DNA of 64,000 nucleotides from the NCBI GenBank assembly GCA_002336115.1, contig DDEN01000056.1:115577-179576 (forward strand). Direction: 5' to 3'. Shown one piece after another: positions 23,910 to 32,339 of the stretch. This stretch comes from Chitinophagaceae bacterium UBA1953 (GTDB taxonomy: Bacteria; Bacteroidota; Bacteroidia; Chitinophagales; Chitinophagaceae). The notes beneath the pieces were generated by a model that was not told where the DNA came from, did not search any database, and saw only the letters and a program-made list of their open reading frames with translations. Position 1 is the stretch's first letter. Every line of letters begins with the position of its first letter. The position numbers were made by a program, and so were the translations under genes.

Positions 23910-24935
23910 ATGGAAAAGCAATCATACAAATTTTCATCTGCAATTGTTGATTATTATTTCAATGGAGAAATGAACGGTTTAAAAGAAATTGTTGATATTA
24001 ACAACAGTTTCATAATTACCGATGAACATTTGTTTCATGCTCATACTTCAAAGTTCGAAGGCTGGAATACCATTGTACTGAAGCCAGGTGAAGAATATAA
24101 AATACAGGCAACAGTTGACGGTGTTATTCAGCAGTTGATTGAAATGGGAGCCGACCGTAAATCAACATTGATTGGCGTTGGTGGTGGTGTGATTACTGAT
24201 ATGACCGGTTACATTGCAAGTGTGTACATGCGTGGTGTGAAGTTTGGATTTGTACCCACCAGTCTTCTTGCAATGGTTGATGCAAGCATTGGGGGTAAAA
24301 ACGGAATTGATGTTGGTATATATAAAAACATGGTTGGTACTATCCGTCAGCCTGCGTTTTTGTTGTATGATCTTTCATTGCTGCAATCATTGCCTTTGAA
24401 AGAATGGGAAAATGGTTTTGCAGAAATCATTAAACATGCCTGTATTAAAGATGCTGCTATGTTTGAAGAACTGGATAAGCATTCAATTGGGTATTACCAA
24501 CAAAATAATGAGGCGCTTCAGCAACTGATTCAAAGTAATTGCCTGCTTAAAACAAAAGTGGTGCAGGAAGATGAGTTTGAAAAAGCCGATCGCAAACTGC
24601 TCAACTTTGGTCATACGCTTGGGCATGCTATTGAAAACGAGTACAAACTTTTGCATGGTCATGCAGTAACAATCGGTATGGTGGCTGCAGGAAAAATTTC
24701 AGAGGAAATCAATGGGTTTTATTCTGCTGACTTATCCCGGATGAAAAAACTGATCGATCAGTATAATCTTCCATCTGCTTATGCTTACGATAAACGCAAA
24801 GCATTCGAAACACTGAAGAAAGACAAAAAGAAACAGCAGGATTACATGCAATATGTATTGCTGAATAAAATTGGTGATGCAAAAGTGCTGAACATTCCAA
24901 TGGTTCAACTGGAAGAACTGATTAATAATTTGTAA
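23910..24935 (+). CDS. aroB: 3-dehydroquinate synthase
   Basis: NAD- and zinc-dependent closure of DAHP to 3-dehydroquinate, 341 residues. The NAD-binding part has GVGGGVITDMTGYIASVYM and the substrate part VPTSLLAMVDASIGGKNGID. Zinc ligands lie in LNFGHTLGHAIENEY. Start at ATG 23910; a TTG six codons earlier is possible. It is about 40 residues shorter at the N-terminus than some homologues, still within the family range. The next two shikimate enzymes (dehydroquinase, AroE) are not in the window. Confidence 0.93.
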   Translation: MEKQSYKFSSAIVDYYFNGEMNGLKEIVDINNSFIITDEHLFHAHTSKFEGWNTIVLKPGEEYKIQATVDGVIQQLIEMGADRKSTLIGVGGGVITDMTGYIASVYMRGVKFGFVPTSLLAMVDASIGGKNGIDVGIYKNMVGTIRQPAFLLYDLSLLQSLPLKEWENGFAEIIKHACIKDAAMFEELDKHSIGYYQQNNEALQQLIQSNCLLKTKVVQEDEFEKADRKLLNFGHTLGHAIENEYKLLHGHAVTIGMVAAGKISEEINGFYSADLSRMKKLIDQYNLPSAYAYDKRKAFETLKKDKKKQQDYMQYVLLNKIGDAKVLNIPMVQLEELINNL

Positions 24936-24941
24936 GCTTAA

Positions 24942-25292
24942 ATGAGTACGACAATTCTATATAGACCTGTCGGTCAGAAAGAGTTAGATTTAATCGAAGA
25001 ATCCGGATGGAAAAAATTTCCTCCACGCTTACCTGAGCAACCCATTTTTTATCCTGTAATGAATGAGGAATATGCCATTCAAATTAGTCGTGAATGGAAT
25101 GTTCCAGCTTATGGGGCGGGGTTTGTTACAAAATTTAATGTTGATTCGGAGTACTTAAAGAAATTCGAGATTCAAAATGTTGGAGGAGAAATTCATAATG
25201 AATTATGGGTGCCGGCGGAAGAATTAGAAGAGTTTAATAATAATATTGTTGGATTAATTGAAGTAACGAAAAGCTATTTTATAGAGAAATAA
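24942..25292 (+). CDS. Small 'ADP-ribosylation/crystallin J1'-annotated family protein
   Basis: A 116-residue soluble protein between aroB and aroA. Its stop overlaps the aroA start by 1 nt (TAATG), so it is translated with the operon. It reads ILYRPVGQKELDLIEESGW and LPEQPIFYPVMNEEYAIQIS, a pattern seen in a widespread small family that databases often label ADP-ribosylation/crystallin J1 without evidence. No catalytic motif can be supported, and I assign no function. Confidence 0.7.
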   Translation: MSTTILYRPVGQKELDLIEESGWKKFPPRLPEQPIFYPVMNEEYAIQISREWNVPAYGAGFVTKFNVDSEYLKKFEIQNVGGEIHNELWVPAEELEEFNNNIVGLIEVTKSYFIEK

Positions 25293-26563
25293 TGAATGTA
25301 ATCATACATCCATCAAAATTAACTGGCTTTATACAGGCCAATGCATCTAAAAGCAGTATGCAGCGGGCCTGCGCTGCAGCATTGGTTGCAAAGGGAAAAA
25401 GCTTTATCAAAAATCCAGGAAACAGTAACGATGATCATGCCGCCGTTGAAATCATTGAAGCATTAGGAGCATGGGTTGAATTTGAAGATGACGGAATGTA
25501 TATTGAAAGTGATGGGGTAAATCCTGTTACAAGAGATATTAATTGTCATGAAAGTGGGTTGAGTATCCGAATGTTTACTCCGATAATTGCATTAAGTGAA
25601 CAAAAAATCACAATCAAAGGTGAAGGAAGTTTGAAAAACCGTCCAATGAATTTCTTTGATGAGATATTGCCACAATTGGGAGTTCATGTTAAAAGTAATC
25701 AGGGTAAATTACCGATATATATTCAAGGTCCAATCGTTCCAAAGAATATTGAAATTGATGGTTCACTCAGTTCGCAGTTCTTAACAGGCATGTTGCTGGC
25801 TTATGCTGCAAGCAATGCAAGTGATGTATCGATCAAAGTAAATAATCTCAAGAGCAAACCATACATTGATCTTACACTTGATGTAATGAAACAGTTTGGT
25901 TTAAAAGTCCCCGTCAATAAAAATTTTGAAGAGTTTTATTTTGAATCAACATCTCATCAGTCAGAACCAACAACTCATCATTACACAGTTGAAGGCGACT
26001 GGAGTGGAGCTGCATTTCTGCTTGTTGCAGGAGCAGTTGCAGGTGAAATTACAGTGAATGGCCTGGATGTTTTTTCGCCTCAGGCTGATAAAGCTGTGCT
26101 GCAGGCACTCATGGATTGCGGTTGTAAAATTTCTATACAAAAAGAGAAGATTGAGATTGGTCCGGCTCTGTTAAAGGCATTTCATTTCAATGCAACTGAA
26201 TGTCCTGATCTCTTTCCGCCGCTTGTTGCATTAGCTTCTTATTGCAATGGAAAAACAGTGATTGAAGGAACAACACGTTTAACACATAAAGAAAGCAACA
26301 GGGCAATAACCTTGCAGGAAGAGTTTGGTAAATTGGGTGTGCAGATTGATCTGCAGGACGATCTCATGATCATTCATGGCGGCAAAGGATTAAACGGTGC
26401 AATTGTTCATTCCCGTCACGATCATCGTATTGCAATGGCTTGTGCAGTAGCTGCATTAAAAGCAAATGCTGATGTGGTGATTGAAGAAGCAGAAGCCATT
26501 AATAAATCTTATCCCGATTTCTACGATCATCTGAAATTACTGGGAGCAAACGTATCTTTATAA
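25292..26563 (+). CDS. aroA: 3-phosphoshikimate 1-carboxyvinyltransferase (EPSP synthase)
   Basis: Transfers enolpyruvate from PEP to shikimate 3-phosphate, 423 residues with the two-lobe fold. Lys-Ser in NASKSSMQR is the shikimate phosphate region; SLSSQFLTGMLLAYA is the hinge region; LTHKESNR and HDHRIAMACAVAAL are the catalytic C-terminal motifs. The loop that is usually GNAGTAMRP reads HESGLSIRMF here, so the PEP/glyphosate-binding loop is atypical. The N-terminus lacks the usual extended leader. Overlaps the upstream small gene by one nucleotide. Confidence 0.92.
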   Translation: MNVIIHPSKLTGFIQANASKSSMQRACAAALVAKGKSFIKNPGNSNDDHAAVEIIEALGAWVEFEDDGMYIESDGVNPVTRDINCHESGLSIRMFTPIIALSEQKITIKGEGSLKNRPMNFFDEILPQLGVHVKSNQGKLPIYIQGPIVPKNIEIDGSLSSQFLTGMLLAYAASNASDVSIKVNNLKSKPYIDLTLDVMKQFGLKVPVNKNFEEFYFESTSHQSEPTTHHYTVEGDWSGAAFLLVAGAVAGEITVNGLDVFSPQADKAVLQALMDCGCKISIQKEKIEIGPALLKAFHFNATECPDLFPPLVALASYCNGKTVIEGTTRLTHKESNRAITLQEEFGKLGVQIDLQDDLMIIHGGKGLNGAIVHSRHDHRIAMACAVAALKANADVVIEEAEAINKSYPDFYDHLKLLGANVSL

Positions 26564-26577
26564 AAAACATTTCAGCT

Positions 26578-27570
26578 TTGAACTCATTCGGTACATTATT
26601 TCGTGTTTCAATTTTCGGCGAATCGCATGGCGAAAGCGTAGGTATTGTTGTGGATGGATGTCCCGCCGGTTTATCCTTAACAGAAGAAGATTTACTTCCT
26701 GATCTCGAACGTAGAAAAGGTGGTAAGCAAAAAGGAACAACTCCACGGCAGGAAGCTGATTATCCTTTCTTTAAAAGCGGTTTGTTTAATGGAAAAACAA
26801 CAGGATTTCCAATTGCAATCCTGTTTGAAAACAATAATACACGCAGCGAAGATTACCAGAAGCAGAGAAGTATTCCACGACCTGGACATGCCGATTGGGT
26901 AGCTCATCAAAAATTTGGAGGCAATGAAGATTACCGTGGTGGCGGGCATTTCAGTGCACGACTTACAACAGGTCTTGTTGCTGCAGGAGCAATTGCAAAA
27001 AAACTTTTGACAGGCATCAGCATCTATGCTGAGGTTACGGAAATTGCAGGTGATAAAGATCTTGAAAGAGGGTTACAAAAAGCCATTGATGCAAAGGACA
27101 CAGTTGGCGGAATTGTTGAATGCCGTGTAAGCGGTTTGCCTGTTGGTTTAGGTGAACCTTATTTTGATTCAGTTGAATCTGTGATTGCACACATGATGTT
27201 TGCTATACCTGCAGTACGTGGTGTTGAATTTGGTACTGGCTTCGAAGCGGCAAAAATGTTTGGCAGCGAACATAACGATGCCATTGAAGACATGAAAGGT
27301 AAAACAAGAACCAATCATGCGGGAGGTGTTGTTGGCGGTATCAGCAATGGTAATGAACTGGTTTTTCGTCTTGCAATTAAACCTACTTCATCTACACCAA
27401 AAGAACAAACAAGTTTAAACTGGGATACCGAACAACAGGAAATATTTTCCGTAAAAGGCCGTCACGATCTTTGTGTTGCATTGCGTGCCCCTGTTATTGT
27501 TGAAGCAGCAACTGCTCTTGTTTTGGCTGACTTTATGTTACAGGAACAACGCATAAAAAGGACTTTATAA
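26578..27570 (+). CDS. aroC: Chorismate synthase (TTG start)
   Basis: FMN-dependent conversion of EPSP to chorismate. The protein is 330 residues when started at the TTG at 26578, which gives the conserved MNSFGTLFRVSIFGESHG start. No ATG fits, since the next one would delete this motif. Other signatures are RPGHADWVAHQKF, RGGGHFSARLTTGLVAAGA and RTNHAGGVVGGISNG. It is slightly shorter than many family members. Last gene of the aromatic operon, 14 nt after the aroA stop. Confidence 0.95.
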   Translation: MNSFGTLFRVSIFGESHGESVGIVVDGCPAGLSLTEEDLLPDLERRKGGKQKGTTPRQEADYPFFKSGLFNGKTTGFPIAILFENNNTRSEDYQKQRSIPRPGHADWVAHQKFGGNEDYRGGGHFSARLTTGLVAAGAIAKKLLTGISIYAEVTEIAGDKDLERGLQKAIDAKDTVGGIVECRVSGLPVGLGEPYFDSVESVIAHMMFAIPAVRGVEFGTGFEAAKMFGSEHNDAIEDMKGKTRTNHAGGVVGGISNGNELVFRLAIKPTSSTPKEQTSLNWDTEQQEIFSVKGRHDLCVALRAPVIVEAATALVLADFMLQEQRIKRTL

Positions 27571-27613
27571 AATCAGTAAATCTGTATCTTCATAGATATT
27601 TTAATTGTTAACG

Positions 27614-27940
27614 ATGCCTATTATTTACCATGTTACAACTGCTGCTGAATGGAATGCAGCAAAGGAAAAAGGTTTTTATGAATCGCCTTCATTAAAAGAG
27701 GAAGGTTTTATTCATTGCTCACAGGAAAACCAGGTTGAGGGAGTATTACATCGCTATTTTGCCGGAAAAACAAAATTGGTAAAACTGGTGATTGATACTG
27801 ATAAGTTGAATGTTCAGTTTGTGTTTGAGTGGAGCCCTTCAACATCTGATACGTTTCCGCACATTTACGGAAAAATCAATCTTGATGCAGTAATTGAGGT
27901 GGTTACTATTAATCAACTCTCTTTAACTGAGAAAAAGTAA
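27614..27940 (+). CDS. DUF952 family protein
   Basis: A 108-residue small protein that starts with the ATG at 27614. The DUF952 signature is visible: IYHVTTAAEWNAAKEKG, then EEGFIHCSQENQVEGVL and FPHIYGKI. The family is related to ADP-ribose/glutathione-type small enzymes in structure, but the function is unknown. It converges on the VanX-like gene with a 32-nt overlap of the 3' ends (27909-27940), so no terminator separates them. Confidence 0.82.
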   Translation: MPIIYHVTTAAEWNAAKEKGFYESPSLKEEGFIHCSQENQVEGVLHRYFAGKTKLVKLVIDTDKLNVQFVFEWSPSTSDTFPHIYGKINLDAVIEVVTINQLSLTEKK

Positions 27941-28652
27941 GGTCAAGCACTTCATAGTTTCTGTCGTTGGGCCAGTAGTAGTGCCACCATTCTGTCTCAA
28001 GCGGCTGAAAGCCGTATTTCATCATCACATCTTTTAACAGATTCCGGTTTTGCAAAACGGTTGAGGGCAGTTGTGTAAATGAATGATGAGCACTGTCGGT
28101 AAAATTGTCGAAGCCTGTACCCATATCAAGTTCAGTTCCTGTTTTCAGGTTGATGATAGTTAAATCAATAGCAAGTCCACGGTTATGCCCGCTGCCTTTT
28201 GATGGGTTGGCAACATAACGATCATCTTTCACCAGTTCCCAGAATTTAATTGTAACAGAATAAGGTCGATAACTATCAAAAACTTTCAATCCAAAACCTT
28301 GGTTATTCAACTCCAACTGTACAAGTGCCAATGCTTTGGCTGGGAGCATGCGCAGGAATGCTGATGTTACGCCAACCGGATATAGTGGTTTCCTTACAAA
28401 GTTTTGCGAACTGGCATAACGTAAATCAACCATAATGCCGGGTATAATCTGCTGCAGGTTATACATTTTTTTGTTGTTGTCGTTCTTTATCGTTTTCCTG
28501 TAAGAGCCTGCAGAGCTGATGTAATTTACTCCATACGAACTGGTGCTGAATTTTTGTGCAGAAGCATCAAAAAAAATAATCAAAAAAAATAATACAATGG
28601 TAATTGCCGAATAAAACTGTTTTGCTATCTTAATTCTCTGAAAAACATCCAT
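27909..28652 (-). CDS. D-alanyl-D-alanine dipeptidase (VanX/DdpX-like, M15D)
   Basis: Exported zinc dipeptidase of 247 residues that should hydrolyse D-Ala-D-Ala or release D-Ala for recycling. The N-terminus has a signal anchor (about 15-32, cleavage possibly after SAQ). Active-site residues are all present: Arg129 in FDSYRPYS, His156 and Asp163 in SGHNRGLAID, Glu221 and His224 in EWWH. In this context, next to an L,D-transpeptidase and RlpA and without vanH/vanA, a wall-recycling role is more likely than glycopeptide resistance. Confidence 0.88.
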   Translation of the reverse strand: MDVFQRIKIAKQFYSAITIVLFFLIIFFDASAQKFSTSSYGVNYISSAGSYRKTIKNDNNKKMYNLQQIIPGIMVDLRYASSQNFVRKPLYPVGVTSAFLRMLPAKALALVQLELNNQGFGLKVFDSYRPYSVTIKFWELVKDDRYVANPSKGSGHNRGLAIDLTIINLKTGTELDMGTGFDNFTDSAHHSFTQLPSTVLQNRNLLKDVMMKYGFQPLETEWWHYYWPNDRNYEVLDLTFSQLKRVD

Positions 28653-28691
28653 TGCCTGAATTTTTGCAATGGAAAGATAAATGAAATGTGC

Positions 28692-30398
28692 ATGAAATAC
28701 CGACTACTGAATTCTTTTCTGCTTTTCTCCCTTGTTTGCGGTTTGTTATTTTTGTTTTCATGTGGCAGTAACAGAGCCGAAACAAAAAAAGATATTGTGG
28801 CTGAGCCTGAAAAAATGAACGAGCGGGTGAGTGATAATATCCATGATATATTAGACTACGCATCATCAAACGATGGCAAAACTGATGACAGTACAAATCT
28901 CAACCTGCTTCAGCCAATAAAAGATTATTATGCCGATAATAATTATCAGCGTATCTGGAGTAAAGATGAAAATTTTCTCCCTCTGGCCGATTCTATGATG
29001 ATGTTTATTAAGCATGCCAGGGAATATGGTTTGTTCCCCGAAGATTATCATCATCATACTTTGCAATCATTTTATAAACGGATCGTTGCCGATAGTGCTG
29101 CTGTTGGAGACAGGCGTGATGCTACCTTATGGTCAAAAGCTGACCTGATGCTTACTGATGCTTTTTTTCTTATTGCAACCCACCTGCGAAAAGGAAGACT
29201 TGGTGTTGACAGTATGTATATGAATCCTGATTCAACTCTAACTGACAGTTTCTATCATAAAAATCTGCAGACAGTTTTGAATACGCAATCAATAACCGGT
29301 GTATTTCAGGCATTGGAGCCACATCATCAGGGTTATTTTGAATTGAAAAAAGCGTTGAAGGGATTTCTTGACTCTGCCGATTTTGAGAAGCAATTCACTT
29401 ATGTATCATACCCGTATAAAGATTCCCTGAAGTTTATAAAAACGCTTATAAAACGATTAAATGAAGAAGGGCTTTTATTGAACCGGTCTGAAAATGTTGA
29501 TACTGTTTCACTTCGTGATGCAATTTTAAAGGTTCAGAAGAAAAGGAATCTGAAAGCCGATGGAAAATTTGGAGTACAGCTTATCAGATCGTTGAATAAT
29601 TCTGATGCTGAAAAATTTAAGCGGATTGCAATTAATCTGGACAGGTATAAAGTTCTTCCGCAAAAAATGCCTGACCGTTATATTTGGGTAAATCTGCCTT
29701 CTTATACCCTGCAGTTATGGGATAATGACTCTGTAAAACTTGAAAGTAAAGTAGTGGTTGGGAACCCCAAAACAAGAACGCCTTTGCTTACAAGCCAGAT
29801 CAGTAATATGGTTACATATCCTCAGTGGACGATTCCCAACAGTATTATTTTAAAAGAAATTTTACCTGCTTTGAAACACAACCCCGGCTACCTTGCTAAA
29901 AAAGGGTATATGCTGGTGAAAGGAGATGGAGAACTGGTTGATCCATTCACCGTCGATTGGTCAAAGTACAAAAAGGGAATTCCTTATAATGTAGTGCAGG
30001 GTAGTGGTGATGATAATGCCTTAGGTGTGCTCAAGTTTAATTTTCCAAATAAATATGCTGTTTACCTGCACGATACCAATCAACGTTATCTGTTTAAGCG
30101 TGATGGAAGAGCACTCAGCCACGGATGTGTACGTGTTGAACAATGGGAAAAACTTACTTATTATATTTCCCGGCTTGACAGTTTAAACTACTCCGCAGAT
30201 ATAAACAGGGTGCCAATTGATTCAATACAGTCCTGGTTGCAGCGGAAAGAAAAGCATAGTGTGAGGGTGAAATCGAAGTTGCCCGTTTTTTTCCGGTATT
30301 TTACAAATACAGTAAAAAACGGCAGAATTGTTTTTTTTGAAGATATTTACAATGAAGATAAGGTGGCAAGAGAAACTTATTTCAGTAATAAACAATAG
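28692..30398 (+). CDS. L,D-transpeptidase, YcbB/LdtD-like lipoprotein
   Basis: A 568-residue lipoprotein that makes 3-3 crosslinks or anchors in peptidoglycan. The signal ends LFLFSC (Cys24 when counted from 28692). It has an N-terminal scaffold domain (about 50-250), a peptidoglycan-binding-like region (about 265-310; AILKVQKKRNLKADGKFG) and the YkuD domain (about 330-540) with SHGCVRVEQW, catalytic Cys479 and His477. It forms an operon with rlpA (2-nt gap) and is divergent from the VanX-like gene. This cluster handles wall remodelling. Confidence 0.92.
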   Translation: MKYRLLNSFLLFSLVCGLLFLFSCGSNRAETKKDIVAEPEKMNERVSDNIHDILDYASSNDGKTDDSTNLNLLQPIKDYYADNNYQRIWSKDENFLPLADSMMMFIKHAREYGLFPEDYHHHTLQSFYKRIVADSAAVGDRRDATLWSKADLMLTDAFFLIATHLRKGRLGVDSMYMNPDSTLTDSFYHKNLQTVLNTQSITGVFQALEPHHQGYFELKKALKGFLDSADFEKQFTYVSYPYKDSLKFIKTLIKRLNEEGLLLNRSENVDTVSLRDAILKVQKKRNLKADGKFGVQLIRSLNNSDAEKFKRIAINLDRYKVLPQKMPDRYIWVNLPSYTLQLWDNDSVKLESKVVVGNPKTRTPLLTSQISNMVTYPQWTIPNSIILKEILPALKHNPGYLAKKGYMLVKGDGELVDPFTVDWSKYKKGIPYNVVQGSGDDNALGVLKFNFPNKYAVYLHDTNQRYLFKRDGRALSHGCVRVEQWEKLTYYISRLDSLNYSADINRVPIDSIQSWLQRKEKHSVRVKSKLPVFFRYFTNTVKNGRIVFFEDIYNEDKVARETYFSNKQ

Positions 30399-30400
30399 CG

Positions 30401-30808
30401 ATGTATAAAGCCATATTCGTTTTTTTGTGTGTTCTGCTATCCGGAGTAACGTCTGCTTTAGCACAGGACGGCAGCAAAACAAAAAAAAGCAGCAAAAACA
30501 AAATCCAGTATGGAGTTGCCAGCTATTATTCCCATAAATTTCATGGGCGTAAAACATCGAGTGGTGAAATATTCAATCAAAATAAACTAACGGGAGCACA
30601 TAATTCTCTTCCTTTAGGAACTTATGTTAAGGTTACAAACCTCAGGAATGGCAAGTCGGTAATAGTAAAAATCAACGACAGGCTCCACCATAAAAATAAA
30701 AGGGTCATTGATCTGACGAGGGCTGCGGCAGTTAAACTTGGATTTATTAAAAGTGGGTTAGCAAGGGTTAAACTTGAAGTTTTAGGAAAAAAGCCCCCTG
30801 CGAGATAA
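30401..30808 (+). CDS. RlpA-like septal protein (double-psi beta-barrel)
   Basis: A 135-residue exported protein with a signal peptide (cleavage near ALAQ) and one RlpA double-psi beta-barrel: YGVASYYSHKFHGRKTSSGE, then LPLGTYVKVTNLRNGKSVIV and VIDLTRAAAVKLGF. Members of the family bind or cleave denuded glycan strands at the septum. The SPOR domain often fused to RlpA is absent. It begins 2 nt after the L,D-transpeptidase stop, so the two are co-transcribed. Confidence 0.88.
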   Translation: MYKAIFVFLCVLLSGVTSALAQDGSKTKKSSKNKIQYGVASYYSHKFHGRKTSSGEIFNQNKLTGAHNSLPLGTYVKVTNLRNGKSVIVKINDRLHHKNKRVIDLTRAAAVKLGFIKSGLARVKLEVLGKKPPAR

Positions 30809-30864
30809 GAATATGATAATAGCAGAATGTTAGTAAATAATTTTCAGGATAAGCAGGCTACCTT

Positions 30865-30872
30865 TATTTTTG
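30865..30872 (+). promoter_or_regulatory. -7 box TATTTTTG of the OmpA-family gene
   Basis: Exact TAnnTTTG match 24 nt before the ATG at 30897, giving a short leader. Confidence 0.5.
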
Positions 30873-30896
30873 CTCTGTCAAAAAACAATTATTTAT

Positions 30897-32234
30897 ATGA
30901 AAAAAGCATTTTTGTTATCACTTGCAGTTCTCTGCCTTTATGCAGCAAAAGCACAGGATAACAATTTGAAGAAAAGACCATCTGTTGGTTTTCAGTTTAC
31001 TTTGTTAGATTTTAAGTCGGCACAGGAGATTCAGGACAGAAATCTTGCTTATGTTATTAACAACAAGAACCTGTTTAAAATCAACAGAATGTCACCTGCT
31101 CTTACGTTAAACTATATGCAGGGCATTACAAATAACCTTGATTTCATGGGTCGTTATACGGCATCATTTATTGATTATCCTTTCCGCAATACAACATCTA
31201 CAAGTACTGGCGATAATTTTTACATGGAAGCCGATGCCAATCTGAACCTGAAATTATTGCCTGATAATTATTGGGTGGTACCTTACCTCTCTGCTGGTAT
31301 TGGCGCTTCCCGTGGTAACTCAACCTGGATGGCTTATATGCCATTTGGAGCTGGTTTACAGGTTAACCTTTTTAATGAAGTTTTTTTGCATTTAAATACA
31401 GGTTACAGAGTGCCTGTAACATCTAAAGCTAATTATAGCCTTGCTCATTCATTTGGCGTTTCAGTTCCTTTAACTGAGAAGAAGATTGCTCCACCTCCTC
31501 CGCCTCCTCCAGCACCTGAGGTTCCAAAAGATAAGGATGGCGATGGCGTATTGGATGTAAATGATGCTTGCCCTGATGTAGCAGGTCTGGCTTCACTGAA
31601 TGGATGTCCTGATACAGATAAAGATGGCATCGCTGATAAAGACGACAAATGCCCTGATGTATTTGGTGTAGCTCGTTATGGCGGATGCCCAATACCCGAT
31701 ACAGACAAGGATGGTATTAATGATGAAGAAGATAAATGCCCTAATGTAGCCGGTGTAGCCCGTTACAATGGCTGTCCTGTTCCCGATACTGACGGAGATG
31801 GTGTAAATGATGAAGAAGATAAATGCCCAGCAGTTGCCGGTGTTGCTTCAAATGCAGGCTGCCCTGAAATTAAGCAGGAAGTAATTAAAAAAGTGGAGTT
31901 TGCTGCAAAGAATGTGTTCTTTAACTCAAGCAGTTTTCAGCTTCAAAAAAAATCGTATGCTCCTTTAAATGAAGTTGTAAAAATTCTGAAGGAAAACCCA
32001 ACACTTCAGTTGGATGTTGAAGGCCATACAGATAATACTGGTGATGCAGCAAAAAATCAGACCTTGTCTGAAAATCGTGCAGCCGCAGTAAAAGCTTACC
32101 TTGTTGCACAGGGTATAGAAGCAAGCCGTTTAACTTCTGCAGGTTACGGACAGGATCGCCCCATTGCAGATAATAAAACTGCTGCGGGTAAGGCTAAAAA
32201 CCGTCGTGTTGAACTTAAACTCAGAAGCTATTAA
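30897..32234 (+). CDS. OmpA-family outer-membrane protein with thrombospondin type-3 repeats
   Basis: A 445-residue protein, started at ATG 30897 because it gives the signal peptide ending AAKAQ (an in-frame TTG at 30870 does not). An eight-stranded barrel-like domain (about 25-195) is followed by a Pro-rich hinge (APPPPPPPAPEVP with the preceding Pro run), four calcium-binding TSP3 repeats (about 215-325; DKDGDGVLDVNDACPD and three relatives) and an OmpA C-terminal domain (about 335-445) that binds peptidoglycan (EGHTDNTGDAAKNQTLSENR). It ties the outer membrane to the wall. Own promoter and terminator. Confidence 0.92.
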   Translation: MKKAFLLSLAVLCLYAAKAQDNNLKKRPSVGFQFTLLDFKSAQEIQDRNLAYVINNKNLFKINRMSPALTLNYMQGITNNLDFMGRYTASFIDYPFRNTTSTSTGDNFYMEADANLNLKLLPDNYWVVPYLSAGIGASRGNSTWMAYMPFGAGLQVNLFNEVFLHLNTGYRVPVTSKANYSLAHSFGVSVPLTEKKIAPPPPPPPAPEVPKDKDGDGVLDVNDACPDVAGLASLNGCPDTDKDGIADKDDKCPDVFGVARYGGCPIPDTDKDGINDEEDKCPNVAGVARYNGCPVPDTDGDGVNDEEDKCPAVAGVASNAGCPEIKQEVIKKVEFAAKNVFFNSSSFQLQKKSYAPLNEVVKILKENPTLQLDVEGHTDNTGDAAKNQTLSENRAAAVKAYLVAQGIEASRLTSAGYGQDRPIADNKTAAGKAKNRRVELKLRSY

Positions 32235-32253
32235 TCTGTTTCTGTAAATAATA

Positions 32254-32285
32254 AAAAAATCCCTTCCATTCCGAAGGGATTTTTT
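32254..32285 (+). terminator. Terminator of the OmpA-family gene
   Basis: ATCCCTTC (32259-32266) with GAAGGGAT (32273-32280), extended by A and T runs on either side. It may also work on the minus strand. Confidence 0.85.
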
Positions 32286-32339
32286 ATTTCAGCTAACATC
32301 TGAATTTCTTTAAATTACATGCCAACTTAAGCGGGTATA

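Noticed and set aside
27909..28652. Vancomycin resistance determinant
   Set aside because: Only a VanX-like dipeptidase is present; there is no D-Ala-D-Lac ligase, dehydrogenase or VanRS pair nearby.
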